Program-made: the position numbers and the translations under genes
Assembly (NCBI GenBank): GCA_018822805.1
Contig: JAHJJU010000004.1
Span: forward strand, 1-50,102
Origin: a bacterium
GTDB lineage: Bacteria > Campylobacterota > Campylobacteria > Campylobacterales > Sulfurovaceae
Length of the DNA stretch: 50,102 bases
Reading direction: 5' to 3'
Shown here: positions 35,239 to 43,628 of the stretch, one piece after another
How the letters are laid out: every line of letters starts with the position of its first letter
Position numbering within the stretch: position 1 is the stretch's first letter
The notes under the pieces: model-generated
What the model saw: only the letters and a program-made list of their open reading frames with translations
Database searches by the model: none
Told to the model about the DNA's origin: nothing

Positions 35239-36847
35239 GCTGATGAATCGTTAGTTGTGGGAATGGTATCTCCCAATTATAGTGATTACAGGCATCAACA
35301 CACCATCGTTGAATGGCTCTACGTAAACGATAGTAAAGTGGTGCCATCTCACCATTAAAGTTGGCAATAATAACCATATTAAGAGAAGAATCACCTGCAG
35401 CAGAAAATTGAACCAATAATTTTTTAAGTCCATGACCATAATCTTCTTCTTCAATTTTTTGTAAAATAAAAGCTTCAAGTTGTTCAATAATTTTAGTGGT
35501 ACTCTCTTTTTGATGTCGATAACTAATACCAAATGTCTCTACCACTCTAAAATCTGTTGAAAGGTTAAGTGGAGAAAGAGCTAAAAACTCCGATACCAAA
35601 TAATTTTTATGACCTCCTCCTAAATCTTCTAACTCAATAAACTCCAATGAAATACCAACAACCTTACCATAATAGCCATCAGAAAGTATAACCCAATCAT
35701 CTATTTTAGCAGGGAACCATGGTTCATGCTCATGAGATGGTCGTGAGGTAAGTCCAACAAGTGATTCAATAGGTATTCGTAAACTCACTCCGGAGATTGG
35801 ATTTTCGATAAGGGTGAAAATATTAATACTTTTGACTTTCCATGGTAACCCCTCATAAAAGATACGCTCATCTTCACGTACTGAACCGATATTTAAAAAG
35901 AGTCGTGCCTGTTGCCAAAGTTTTGAGATAAGATTACGAAAAGTCCATAGCAATCCAACGAACAGTAAAATCCCGATACTAAAGAGAAACCAATCCTCTT
36001 CAATATAAAAGATTGCCATAGGAATCACAATGGCTAAAATAACCGTTACAAATCGATATAAGAGGTCTAACAAACGTAGATAAAAACTACGACTCGGCTT
36101 TGTAAAGATAGGAAAAAGTTTAATGGAAAAAAGATAAATAAAGTTCATCAATGCAAGAACAAAAATAAAGGCTAAAAATCCTTCTAATAAAAAAAGCCCT
36201 CGTTCTTGAAAAAATTTTTTGGTATTTTGTTTTAATGATGAAGTAAATGAAACACTGTTTTTTTCTAATATATCTACTTGGTGCAGTGAAGCATTAAGAT
36301 TACTCGAGAGTAATTTGACCTGTCCTGCCCAATATTTTTTTAGGGGTTCTAGCTCTTGCTTAATTTTTTTATCTTTAGAAAGTTTGAGTAAATTATCAAT
36401 ATTGTCATAAGCTTGAACAGCATGGGGAAGCGTCACCTTATAATAATCAATCTCCTCTTGCAATTTAGCTTTTTCACGCATCTCTTTGGTTGCCTCTTTG
36501 GCACTATCAACCAGTGGTTTAAGAAGCAGTTGAAAATCTTCACTAAGGGTAGTTGAATCATCTTTATTCTCTTGTTTAATAACAGATGTATCAATCCCCG
36601 TCGCAATTTTTTCAAATTTTGTCTCTATATTAGAGACTTCATTATTAAGCTTTTTAATTTCTTCTTTAAGTTGATGTTTTTCATCTTCTGAGGGTATTTT
36701 TTTAAAAATTTCATTTTTACTTTTTAACTCCTCTTGTAACATTGTTTTAGATTGATAAAGTTCTTCGAGCGTTTGAAGCGTTGTTTCATTGGCATGACCA
36801 AGTGTAAGAGTAATTACAGTAAGAAATATAATAAATTTTAGAAGCAT
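35231..36847 (-). CDS. Divergent MscS-like membrane protein
   Basis: The 538-residue protein has a signal peptide (MLLKFIIFLTVITLTLGHA), a coiled-coil periplasmic region to about 200, and four or so membrane helices (about 215-325). An MscS-like beta domain (WVILSDGYYGKVVGISLEFIEL) follows, and it ends IPFPQLTIHQ, as MscS proteins often do. The glycine-rich pore helix of its neighbours is not recognisable, so it may not be a classical tension-gated pore. I place the start at ATG 36847 because AAGG lies eight bases upstream and a clean signal peptide results; an in-frame TTG at 36886 would add 13 residues. It is convergent with, and overlaps, the second cluster gene by eight bases. Confidence 0.82.
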   Translation of the reverse strand: MLLKFIIFLTVITLTLGHANETTLQTLEELYQSKTMLQEELKSKNEIFKKIPSEDEKHQLKEEIKKLNNEVSNIETKFEKIATGIDTSVIKQENKDDSTTLSEDFQLLLKPLVDSAKEATKEMREKAKLQEEIDYYKVTLPHAVQAYDNIDNLLKLSKDKKIKQELEPLKKYWAGQVKLLSSNLNASLHQVDILEKNSVSFTSSLKQNTKKFFQERGLFLLEGFLAFIFVLALMNFIYLFSIKLFPIFTKPSRSFYLRLLDLLYRFVTVILAIVIPMAIFYIEEDWFLFSIGILLFVGLLWTFRNLISKLWQQARLFLNIGSVREDERIFYEGLPWKVKSINIFTLIENPISGVSLRIPIESLVGLTSRPSHEHEPWFPAKIDDWVILSDGYYGKVVGISLEFIELEDLGGGHKNYLVSEFLALSPLNLSTDFRVVETFGISYRHQKESTTKIIEQLEAFILQKIEEEDYGHGLKKLLVQFSAAGDSSLNMVIIANFNGEMAPLYYRLRRAIQRWCVDACNHYNWEIPFPQLTIHQPN

Positions 36848-36980
36848 ATCTAGAACCTTAGAAATTATTTTTTGAATTGTAGCCAATAGTTACAAAAATT
36901 AGGTCATAGAGTAGTGTTTTTTTAATTTTAAAAGAGCTTTATTTTATAACTCTTTTAATTTTTAAAAGAAAAGTACAAAA

Positions 36981-37050
36981 CAGGCTACGAAACAGATTGG
37001 GAGAAAATGTGAAAATTTTCTTGAAAAAGAAAATATTTTAGAGTAGCCTG
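36981..37050. other. Structured intergenic segment with long-range inverted repeat
   Basis: CAGGCTAC (36981-36988) and GTAGCCTG (37043-37050) form an 8-bp inverted repeat. It encloses a smaller stem, AGAAAAT with ATTTTCT (about 37002-37021). It lies downstream of the outer-membrane protein gene and upstream of the divergent MscS-like gene. It may be a folded 3' UTR or small RNA; no promoter of its own is evident. Confidence 0.3.
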
Positions 37051-37072
37051 ATGTCTACTTTTGATTAGAGGA

Positions 37073-37098
37073 AGGAAAAAGGTTTATACCTTTTTCCT
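37073..37098 (-). terminator. Hairpin after the outer-membrane protein gene
   Basis: AGGAAAAAGGT (37073-37083) and ACCTTTTTCCT (37088-37098) form an 11-bp perfect stem with a four-base loop, 19 bases past the stop of the gene at 37118. On the minus strand the following bases are pyrimidine-rich but not a pure T run. Confidence 0.6.
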
Positions 37099-37117
37099 GT
37101 TTTATATAGACAAAAGC

Positions 37118-38302
37118 CTATTTTAAACGGTATTGAATACCTGTTGTAAATGATGTTCCCCAATCTTTTGTCTCATAAAGACCACCATCTGTTTTACCTA
37201 AACTCAAGGTACTTGTCAAATCTAAATTGTTCGCCAAGTAATATCTGAATGTTGATGAAAGTGTATTGGTTGTTACATCTTCAACTCCATTATCACCTTT
37301 TGTAAATCCTAGTAACCAAGCATTTTCCCAATCTATCGTGTTTGAGAGTTCATACGTATAGGCTAGGGTGTTATCAAAAGTATAATTAGAAGTTGTTTTA
37401 TCATCCAAACTTTTTCTAAACATAGCTGTGTTTCTAAATTGTGATTGATATCCTATTGGTAGGGCATAATCAAAGATAGCATCAGCTGTTGTCTCTTTAT
37501 CCAAACCATTAAAATTGGTAAGGTCTTGCCCCAAGCCCCCTTTAACCATCCATCCATGAAGTCTGTCATTTGGTCTTTGAACATCAAGAACGTCAGCAAT
37601 TCTTACTGTACCAAAAGCACCTAAACCCTCTTCTCCAATAGCACCTGATTCTTTAAGTGCCTTTTCCATATCCGTATACCAATATTGTTTATATTCACGA
37701 GATCCATATTTACTTATGTATTCATCTTCAACATGAATTACTTTTGCCAATGCCATAATTGATTCATCTGAAAGAGATTTATCAATAATTTTATGTTCTC
37801 TCAAATCTTCAATAATTCTTAATGCTTTAGCCAATGGTGTTGCTACATACATACGACCATATCCCATACCTGCACCAACATTAATAGCATCATCACCATT
37901 ATCAGCTGTAGCACTTTTGTTATAGGCGATGCCTGTACTACCATAAAGAAACGTGGTATCATCATTATTTAAATATTTATTGATATCAGTATTTAATTGA
38001 GTGTCGTAAGAACTTTGACTTTCATCACCATTGTTTGGACCTTTTGAGACATTTGCAATCCCATCAGCTGTTAAATTCCAAATAAATGGAGCTGTTGTAT
38101 AAATATTATCATAAGAGACTGTACCTGCAGCATCATAACTGGTTTGATCTTGATTTCCACTATTTACTTGAAGTTGACCACCAACATAAGCATTTTGATA
38201 CGTTCCTTCAACAACTTTATAATCCGTCATTTCAATAGCATTTGCACTTTGTACTGTAGCAAGTAATCCTGCTACCAACATCGATAATTTAATTTTGTTC
38301 AT
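37118..38302 (-). CDS. Outer-membrane beta-barrel protein with helical insert
   Basis: The 394-residue protein has a cleavable signal peptide (residues 1-22, ending SANA). Alternating beta segments rich in Asn, Asp, Thr and Tyr follow, and the C-terminal strand ends TGIQYRLK, typical of outer-membrane barrels. Between about residues 151 and 243 the pattern changes to a helical, charged block (KALRIIEDLREHKIID...LSDESIMALAKVI), which would be an extramembrane domain. I cannot name the family; a porin or adhesin role is possible. AGGAG lies eight bases before the ATG and a TATAAT is at 38335-38340. The Crp/Fnr regulator is directly upstream on the same strand. Confidence 0.8.
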   Translation of the reverse strand: MNKIKLSMLVAGLLATVQSANAIEMTDYKVVEGTYQNAYVGGQLQVNSGNQDQTSYDAAGTVSYDNIYTTAPFIWNLTADGIANVSKGPNNGDESQSSYDTQLNTDINKYLNNDDTTFLYGSTGIAYNKSATADNGDDAINVGAGMGYGRMYVATPLAKALRIIEDLREHKIIDKSLSDESIMALAKVIHVEDEYISKYGSREYKQYWYTDMEKALKESGAIGEEGLGAFGTVRIADVLDVQRPNDRLHGWMVKGGLGQDLTNFNGLDKETTADAIFDYALPIGYQSQFRNTAMFRKSLDDKTTSNYTFDNTLAYTYELSNTIDWENAWLLGFTKGDNGVEDVTTNTLSSTFRYYLANNLDLTSTLSLGKTDGGLYETKDWGTSFTTGIQYRLK

Positions 38303-38334
38303 TTTTGTAACTCCTGTTGTTTTATATAGGAGGA

Positions 38335-38340
38335 ATTATA
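38335..38340 (-). promoter_or_regulatory. -10 box of the outer-membrane protein gene
   Basis: TATAAT on the minus strand lies 32 bases before the ATG at 38302, in the 98-base gap after the Crp/Fnr gene. The strong AGGAG ribosome site suggests high expression. No good -35 box is visible. Confidence 0.55.
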
Positions 38341-38400
38341 GAGGGAAATGAAAAATAGTTCTGCTACCTAAGTATCAAAAGTCAAAAAAATAAAAAATTA

Positions 38401-39141
38401 TTATTTTTCAGAGTGGAAAAGTGCGTGTTCACAGCGTTTGATGAGCTCTTTTAAATTTTTAACCGACTTCTCTTTTCGACTTGTTTCAATGATTTTATCA
38501 CTTTTAAGTACCTGAATACTACGATTAACCACAGCTCTAACCGAACCAATCATCTTAGCAATGTTATCATGAGAGAGGTCATTAATAAGAGAAACCGAAT
38601 GGGCATTCTTTTTACTCTTTAAAGAACTTTCATCATCAACATTACGTAAAATCAATTTTGAAAGTCGTGTAATGGTATCATGCAGTGCCAAATCTGCAGC
38701 TGACTCTTCTAAATAACGCATTCGTTTACCCAAATAGGGTAAAAAATTTTTATTAAACTCAGGATGCTCATCAAGCCATTCACGTGCAGCATCGGCACGC
38801 ACTCTTAATGCCATCACATCTTCTAACGCTTCTAATACAACGGCATGTTCACGTTTTTCCATTAAAGCGACAATATCAAAAATATCACCGGGAGCCAATA
38901 AAAAAATTATATACTCTTTTCCTGTCTGAGGATTAATTTGTGAAATTTTTACCCGTCCAACAATTGGCATATACATCCATTCCAATGTTTCTTCGGAATC
39001 AATAATCGTTCCTTTTGTAATAGGTATCAATTCAAACCAAGAGAGGGTCTCTTTTAAAAAATCTTCTTCTACATCTTTAAAAAGTAAAGAGTTACGCATC
39101 ACATGCAAACTGTTATCATAAAATGGGGAATTTTCATTCAT
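38401..39141 (-). CDS. Crp/Fnr-family transcriptional regulator
   Basis: The 246-residue protein has a cyclic-nucleotide-binding-type beta-roll (about residues 18-130, with GRVKISQINPQTGKEYIIFLLAPGDIFD). A long dimer helix and a winged helix-turn-helix (about 190-220, LSHDNIAKMIGSVRAVVNRSIQVLK) follow. It lacks the N-terminal cysteine cluster of FNR, so it is not an oxygen-sensing iron-sulfur type; the effector is unknown. It lies 98 bases upstream of the outer-membrane protein gene and 58 bases downstream of the patatin gene, both on the same strand, and may regulate one of them. Confidence 0.9.
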   Translation of the reverse strand: MNENSPFYDNSLHVMRNSLLFKDVEEDFLKETLSWFELIPITKGTIIDSEETLEWMYMPIVGRVKISQINPQTGKEYIIFLLAPGDIFDIVALMEKREHAVVLEALEDVMALRVRADAAREWLDEHPEFNKNFLPYLGKRMRYLEESAADLALHDTITRLSKLILRNVDDESSLKSKKNAHSVSLINDLSHDNIAKMIGSVRAVVNRSIQVLKSDKIIETSRKEKSVKNLKELIKRCEHALFHSEK

Positions 39142-39198
39142 AACGTTCCCTTATAAATATTTTTGAATTTGATTATACTTTTATAGAATAAAAAAAAA

Positions 39199-41280
39199 CT
39201 ATTTTTCATCACTTATCCAATAAAGAAAACTTGGTATGTCACTAATGCCCACAAAAAAGTAATGCCCATCTCCTTGGTAGTCTGCTCTTTGTGTATAGGT
39301 CAATCGAAATATATTTAAAAAATCACCGTAAATATTAGCACCAAAACCGATTTCTTTATTGACTTCATTACTTAAGTCTCTATAAATAGAAGGACCAAAA
39401 CCCAACGTTAACATATCTTTTTTCAACTCATAGTTAAGATTTAAATCCATTCTGAAAAAATCCTGCTGATTTTCTCGATCACTTAATTTAAAAGCAAGTG
39501 AAGGTTTTAGCTCTAATGCTTTGGGCATCAAAAAACCATTATTTTCAAAATAATAGTAGTTTTCATAGGCTAATGAGAAGGTGTTTTTTGCATAAGCAAC
39601 CTCATAAGGAAAATACTTCACCCAAAGTTTATCTTGGTCAAGAGGAGCCGAGACAGGATTGAAAGTATATCCACTTTTTGTTCGATAAAAACTCCCGGCC
39701 CCATAGGCTGTCATGGAAGCCAGTGCTTTAGATAAATTATCTGAATTTTCTTTTTCTAAATGAACAATACGATGGGTCAAACTGCTCAATGGTCGTCTGT
39801 ACCACTCATTAGGATAAGAAAGTGTGTGTTTAAGATAAGAGTTTTTTGCTTTATATTTCTGCTCGTTAAGTTTACCAATAAAGGTATAAAACTCCTCCAT
39901 ATCTTGGTAGTTCAAAGTTTTAATGCTCTTAAAAATAGCCAATAAATCAGACTCTACAGGGTAGGATTTTTTTTCAAATGCGTATCCAAACTCTTCAGTA
40001 CTTAAAAGGTTTAAAATATATTTTGCTCTATTGGAACCTTTACTCAGCAGTTCATAGGCATTGCTTCTCTTTTGCATTTCACACGCTACCCTATTACCTT
40101 CAATGCAATTATCTTTTGCATAATCTACAATGGCATCATAAACCCCAACATAATAGTCATACTCTCTAAAACCTTTATCTAAAAAAGCACCAAAATGTTC
40201 TAAAAACATACCTGTAATGGGGAAATAACGAGATGAGACCTCTATTTGTTTGCTATTGTCTTGAAACTCTTCAGCTAATGTATTGTACAAAATACTCGAT
40301 TCAGAGGCTGAAAAAATATCCCCTATTAGCGTCATGGCACTGTTGAGTGGACTCTCAATTTCTGATTTTTTTTGAAACTCTTTAGGAGCCAATTCTCGAC
40401 GTAGGTGTTTTGGATCCATAAAAATATAATCGTTGGCATTTCCCAAGGAAAGTCTTCGTGCAAAATCTAAAGGAACATTGTCAAAAACACCACCATCAAG
40501 AAAAAGAGACTTTTCAAACTGATTATGATGAAAATATTCAAGCTCAACTTGTTCAAAAGCAATGGGAAAAGCACTTGAAGCAAACAGTGCTTTTTTAATC
40601 CGATTCGCTGTGGGGAAACCATCATGAGAAAGATGAATAATATTGTCTCTACTCAAATCATTATTGTCTAAAATTTGAGCTACTCCACTTGCATTAACGG
40701 TTAAATAAAGAGGAATATGGAAAAGCTTGTTAGAAATTTTAATATCTTGTATGGTTGATATTTTAGGCTTAACCCGTGTAACGGCAAATCCAAAAGGTAT
40801 TTTACATCCAGCCTCATAATAGGGTTGTTCCAACTCCAAAAACATCTCTTCTGAGAGTTGCTCAAGCTTTTGACGACTAAATAGAGAAGTTTTATTTTGA
40901 TTATCAATGGTTCCAAACTCTTTATCAATCAATAAATCTTCAAAATCAATCTGTGTCCACATACGATAAAACAGATTGTTTTCAATCAAATTTTTTTGAT
41001 CCAAATAGTGTTCATCTCTGCACCATGCCATGGCTGACATGACCGTATTAATCGCTCCTGCAGATGCACCTGCAATGGAATGCATTTGAATATTTTTTTC
41101 ACTATTGCTATGTTTTAGATGGTTCAAATGTTTTATTAATCCCCAATTGTATCCTGCTTCATAGGCTCCTAAAGAGATACCTCCACTGATAATTAATGAA
41201 AAATCTCTCTTATCTTCATGGCTCAAAAGAGGTAATGAAGATAAGAGTATTAATGTTATGAGCTTATTTTTAATGGTCAT
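39199..41280 (-). CDS. Secreted patatin-like phospholipase with beta-rich C-terminus
   Basis: The 693-residue protein has a signal peptide (about 1-19) and then a patatin domain. The oxyanion loop is SGGISLGAYEAG (32-43), the nucleophile is S73 in GASAG, and the dyad aspartate is D262 in LDGGVFDN. It should hydrolyse phospholipid acyl esters. The last 180 or so residues are beta-rich with alternating aromatic strands and may form an outer-membrane barrel, like PlpD-type (type Vd) autotransporters. The final residues, ISDEK, are not a classical barrel end. The start at ATG 41280 is supported by AGGGA and the signal peptide; an upstream in-frame start at 41334 is less likely. Confidence 0.85.
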   Translation of the reverse strand: MTIKNKLITLILLSSLPLLSHEDKRDFSLIISGGISLGAYEAGYNWGLIKHLNHLKHSNSEKNIQMHSIAGASAGAINTVMSAMAWCRDEHYLDQKNLIENNLFYRMWTQIDFEDLLIDKEFGTIDNQNKTSLFSRQKLEQLSEEMFLELEQPYYEAGCKIPFGFAVTRVKPKISTIQDIKISNKLFHIPLYLTVNASGVAQILDNNDLSRDNIIHLSHDGFPTANRIKKALFASSAFPIAFEQVELEYFHHNQFEKSLFLDGGVFDNVPLDFARRLSLGNANDYIFMDPKHLRRELAPKEFQKKSEIESPLNSAMTLIGDIFSASESSILYNTLAEEFQDNSKQIEVSSRYFPITGMFLEHFGAFLDKGFREYDYYVGVYDAIVDYAKDNCIEGNRVACEMQKRSNAYELLSKGSNRAKYILNLLSTEEFGYAFEKKSYPVESDLLAIFKSIKTLNYQDMEEFYTFIGKLNEQKYKAKNSYLKHTLSYPNEWYRRPLSSLTHRIVHLEKENSDNLSKALASMTAYGAGSFYRTKSGYTFNPVSAPLDQDKLWVKYFPYEVAYAKNTFSLAYENYYYFENNGFLMPKALELKPSLAFKLSDRENQQDFFRMDLNLNYELKKDMLTLGFGPSIYRDLSNEVNKEIGFGANIYGDFLNIFRLTYTQRADYQGDGHYFFVGISDIPSFLYWISDEK

Positions 41281-41386
41281 ATTTTCCCTTTTTACTGTTA
41301 AAACTTTTAATAAAATTGAGATTATTATACCCAATGCTTATTTTATACCTATAGAAAAAGATAAAAATATATCCTACATTCAGTTC

Positions 41387-41427
41387 AAATATAATTTCAA
41401 TGATTTATAATTATTGAAATTATATTT
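41387..41427 (+). promoter_or_regulatory. 15-bp inverted repeat around a -10 box
   Basis: AAATATAATTTCAAT (41387-41401) and ATTGAAATTATATTT (41413-41427) are perfect inverted arms. The 11-base centre contains TATAAT at 41406-41411. The second arm ends just before the ribosome site of the 76-aa gene. It may be an operator covering the promoter, or a transcribed hairpin. Confidence 0.6.
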
Positions 41428-41439
41428 AAGAGGACAACA

Positions 41440-41670
41440 ATGAAAGCTTCGGACATTATGTTTGAACTGAACAGTCATTATGTTAATGAAAAAGTGATTA
41501 AACATATTATTAAAGATGTTAATACACATGGGTTTAATGCTCAAAAAATCGATGAAATATTGGTCAAATTAGGTTATGATGAGATATTTACTAATTCTGA
41601 TGACATAAACTACCAAGAATATTATACTGAGAAAATAAGTCATCGTCGTAAACAATTAGCTGATGAATAA
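41440..41670 (+). CDS. Small hypothetical protein, 76 aa
   Basis: I do not recognise this protein. It is a charged, soluble, probably helical polypeptide with no signal peptide or membrane span. AGAGGA lies just upstream of the ATG, so the start is credible. The 15-bp inverted repeat immediately upstream suggests tight regulation, possibly by the product itself. The short acidic and basic tail is reminiscent of small regulatory proteins, but there is no helix-turn-helix that I can defend. It lies 168 bases before the SnoaL-like gene on the same strand and is probably transcribed separately. Confidence 0.65.
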   Translation: MKASDIMFELNSHYVNEKVIKHIIKDVNTHGFNAQKIDEILVKLGYDEIFTNSDDINYQEYYTEKISHRRKQLADE

Positions 41671-41805
41671 CACATGAGTGGTTCTTAGTTTTAAGAGCTA
41701 CTTAATTATTAATTTTTTTCTATTCTTCTATTTAAAAACTCTCTTAATTTGTTGAAGTATATTGCAAAAAATAGTGATAAAATCCTAAATAAGATTTTTT
41801 TAGTG

Positions 41806-41811
41806 TATAAT
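41806..41811 (+). promoter_or_regulatory. -10 box before the SnoaL-rimK operon
   Basis: TATAAT lies 28 bases upstream of ATG 41839 in a T-rich region with no good -35 box. GAGGA at 41829-41833 is the ribosome site. This is the likely promoter for the five genes that follow. Confidence 0.5.
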
Positions 41812-41838
41812 TTCTCACATTTTTTGACGAGGAAAACA

Positions 41839-42237
41839 ATGAGTAAAAACAAACAAATAGTAAAATCTTACTATGAAAATCTCTGGAACAATCATGACAA
41901 ATCGTATATCGATAAACTCTTTGATGATGAGATTGTGTTTAAAGGATCTTTAGGGGTAGAAACCATAGGAAAAGAAGCATTTGAAACCTATTTTGATATG
42001 GTGAGTGTAGCCATACCCAATCTTTATCATGCTGTTGAACAGTTAATAGAAGAAGACAATCAAGTAGTTGCTAGAGCTTGGTACAGTGGTAGACAAACAG
42101 GAAAATTATTTGATTTTGAAGCATCGAACAATAAAATTAGATATAACGGAGCTTCCTTCTTTACAATAGAAGATGGAAAAATCAAAAGCATTTGGGTACT
42201 AAGTGATTTATACTCTTTATATAAGCAGATACAGTAA
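41839..42237 (+). CDS. SnoaL-like (NTF2-fold) protein
   Basis: The 132-residue protein has the pattern of SnoaL/ester-cyclase-like NTF2 proteins: an N-terminal helix with YYENLWNNHD, a GKEAFETYFDMVSVAIPN helix, DNQVVARAWYSGRQTG, and YNGASFFTIEDGKIKSIWVLSD near the end. Members may bind or convert small hydrophobic molecules; the activity here is unknown. I place the start at ATG 41839 with GAGGA five bases upstream; an earlier in-frame start at 41749 lacks a ribosome site. It precedes the RimB-like gene by 19 bases and probably opens the operon. Confidence 0.8.
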   Translation: MSKNKQIVKSYYENLWNNHDKSYIDKLFDDEIVFKGSLGVETIGKEAFETYFDMVSVAIPNLYHAVEQLIEEDNQVVARAWYSGRQTGKLFDFEASNNKIRYNGASFFTIEDGKIKSIWVLSDLYSLYKQIQ

Positions 42238-42256
42238 AAAATAAAAAAGGTTTGGG

Positions 42257-42688
42257 ATGAAAAAAAAGGTTATTGGACGAAAAGAGAGAATATCAATCTT
42301 AGATTTAGAATTGTATGATTTAGATGCCAAAATTGATACAGGAGCAGACTCTAATGCCCTACATTGTGACCATATAGAGATAGATAAAAACAACATCGTT
42401 CACTTTACTTTACTTGATGAAGTACACGAAGCTTACCATGGAAAACGGATACAAATTCCTTTATACAAGTTAAAACGGGTTAAAAGCTCAAATGGAAAAA
42501 TACAAAACAGACCCTCCATTAAAGTTGATGTTGAGTTTTTTGGGAAAAAATACAAAACGGTTATCTCTTTAACGGACCGTTCTGAAATGAAATTCCCTAT
42601 GTTAATTGGAAGAAAATTTTTAGAAAAACGATTTTTAGTAGATGTATCACAAGAAAATCTAGCAGAACCCCATTACAAGGAAGCATAA
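42257..42688 (+). CDS. RimB-like retropepsin-fold protein
   Basis: The 143-residue protein belongs to the family annotated as ATP-dependent zinc protease (PF05618), which has a retropepsin-like motif, here [10 protein letters not shown] with D27-T-G-A. The conserved late segment [10 protein letters not shown] is also present. In Pseudomonas, the relative RimB is encoded with RimK and works in the RimABK system that adjusts poly-glutamate tails on ribosomal protein S6; this is knowledge from memory. Here it is directly coupled to rimK by a TAATG overlap. No RimA-like gene is recognised. Catalytic activity is inferred from the DTGA motif. Confidence 0.85.
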   Translation: MKKKVIGRKERISILDLELYDLDAKIDTGADSNALHCDHIEIDKNNIVHFTLLDEVHEAYHGKRIQIPLYKLKRVKSSNGKIQNRPSIKVDVEFFGKKYKTVISLTDRSEMKFPMLIGRKFLEKRFLVDVSQENLAEPHYKEA

Positions 42689-43620
42689 TGCGAGTCTATA
42701 TATTATCACGAAATAAAAACCTTTATTCAACAAAAAGATTGGTTGAAGCAGGAGAACAAAGAGGATGGGAGATTAGAGTAATTGACTATCTTAAATGTAC
42801 CATTGAAATTTTTAAAGGGGAACTTCACATTAATTATTTAGGTGAGCAACTACCTGTTCCTGATGCAATTATTCCTAGAATAGGAGCAAGTCGAACTTTT
42901 TTTGGTACAGCCATGGTACGACAATTTGAAATGATGGATGTCTTTACAGTAACAGGCAGTTTAGCCATTAAAAGAAGTAGAGACAAACTAAGAAGTCTTC
43001 AAATTTTTTCTAAACACGGTATTGATATGCCAAAAACTGTTTTTGCATCCAATAAATCTTCGTCTAAAGATGTTCTTGCTTTAAGTGGTGGGGCTCCCTT
43101 GGTTCTTAAAATTCTTGAAGGAACTCAAGGTGTCGGTGTGGTATTGGTCGACAGCGACAAAGCTGCTAAATCTGTTTTAGATGCTTTTTATGGGATGAAT
43201 GTAAACTTACTGGTTCAAGAGTTTATAAAAGAGGCTGGTGGTGCTGATATCCGTGCATTGGTTGTTGATGGAGAAGTGGTCGGAGCAATGAAACGACAAG
43301 GTGCAGAGGGAGACTTTAGATCCAATCTTCATCAAGGAGGTACAGCAACCTCTTATAAACTAAACCGAAAAGAGAAATCAACTGCCCTTGCTGCTGCCAA
43401 AGCCATGGGACTTGGTGTTTGTGGGGTCGATATGATTCCATCATCAAGAGGACCTTTGGTGATGGAAGTAAACTCTTCACCGGGCTTAGAAGGAATAGAG
43501 AAATCCACAGGTATCGATATTGCCGGAAAAATAATGGATTACATAGATAAAAATGTAATCAAAAAAACTAATGAGAGTCCTAAAAAAAGACGCCTTAAAA
43601 AAGACAATATAGGAGCTTAA
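42688..43620 (+). CDS. rimK: RimK-family alpha-L-glutamate ligase
   Basis: The 310-residue ATP-grasp enzyme matches RimK closely: [15 protein letters not shown] at the start, [20 protein letters not shown], the ATP-binding loop [31 protein letters not shown], and the metal-binding [12 protein letters not shown]. RimK adds glutamates to the C-terminus of ribosomal protein S6 and can make poly-glutamate. It overlaps the RimB-like stop and is followed eight bases later by an M42-like peptidase. A basic tail of about 20 residues (SPKKRRLKK) extends beyond the usual end. The active site looks intact. Confidence 0.93.
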   Translation: MRVYILSRNKNLYSTKRLVEAGEQRGWEIRVIDYLKCTIEIFKGELHINYLGEQLPVPDAIIPRIGASRTFFGTAMVRQFEMMDVFTVTGSLAIKRSRDKLRSLQIFSKHGIDMPKTVFASNKSSSKDVLALSGGAPLVLKILEGTQGVGVVLVDSDKAAKSVLDAFYGMNVNLLVQEFIKEAGGADIRALVVDGEVVGAMKRQGAEGDFRSNLHQGGTATSYKLNRKEKSTALAAAKAMGLGVCGVDMIPSSRGPLVMEVNSSPGLEGIEKSTGIDIAGKIMDYIDKNVIKKTNESPKKRRLKKDNIGA

Positions 43621-43628
43621 TCATTTAA

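Noticed and set aside
38501-38520. CACTTTTAAGTA within the Crp/Fnr gene, matching the core of the dispersed 20-bp repeat
   Set aside because: Only 12 bases match and they are explained by the coding sequence, so I do not count it as a fifth copy.
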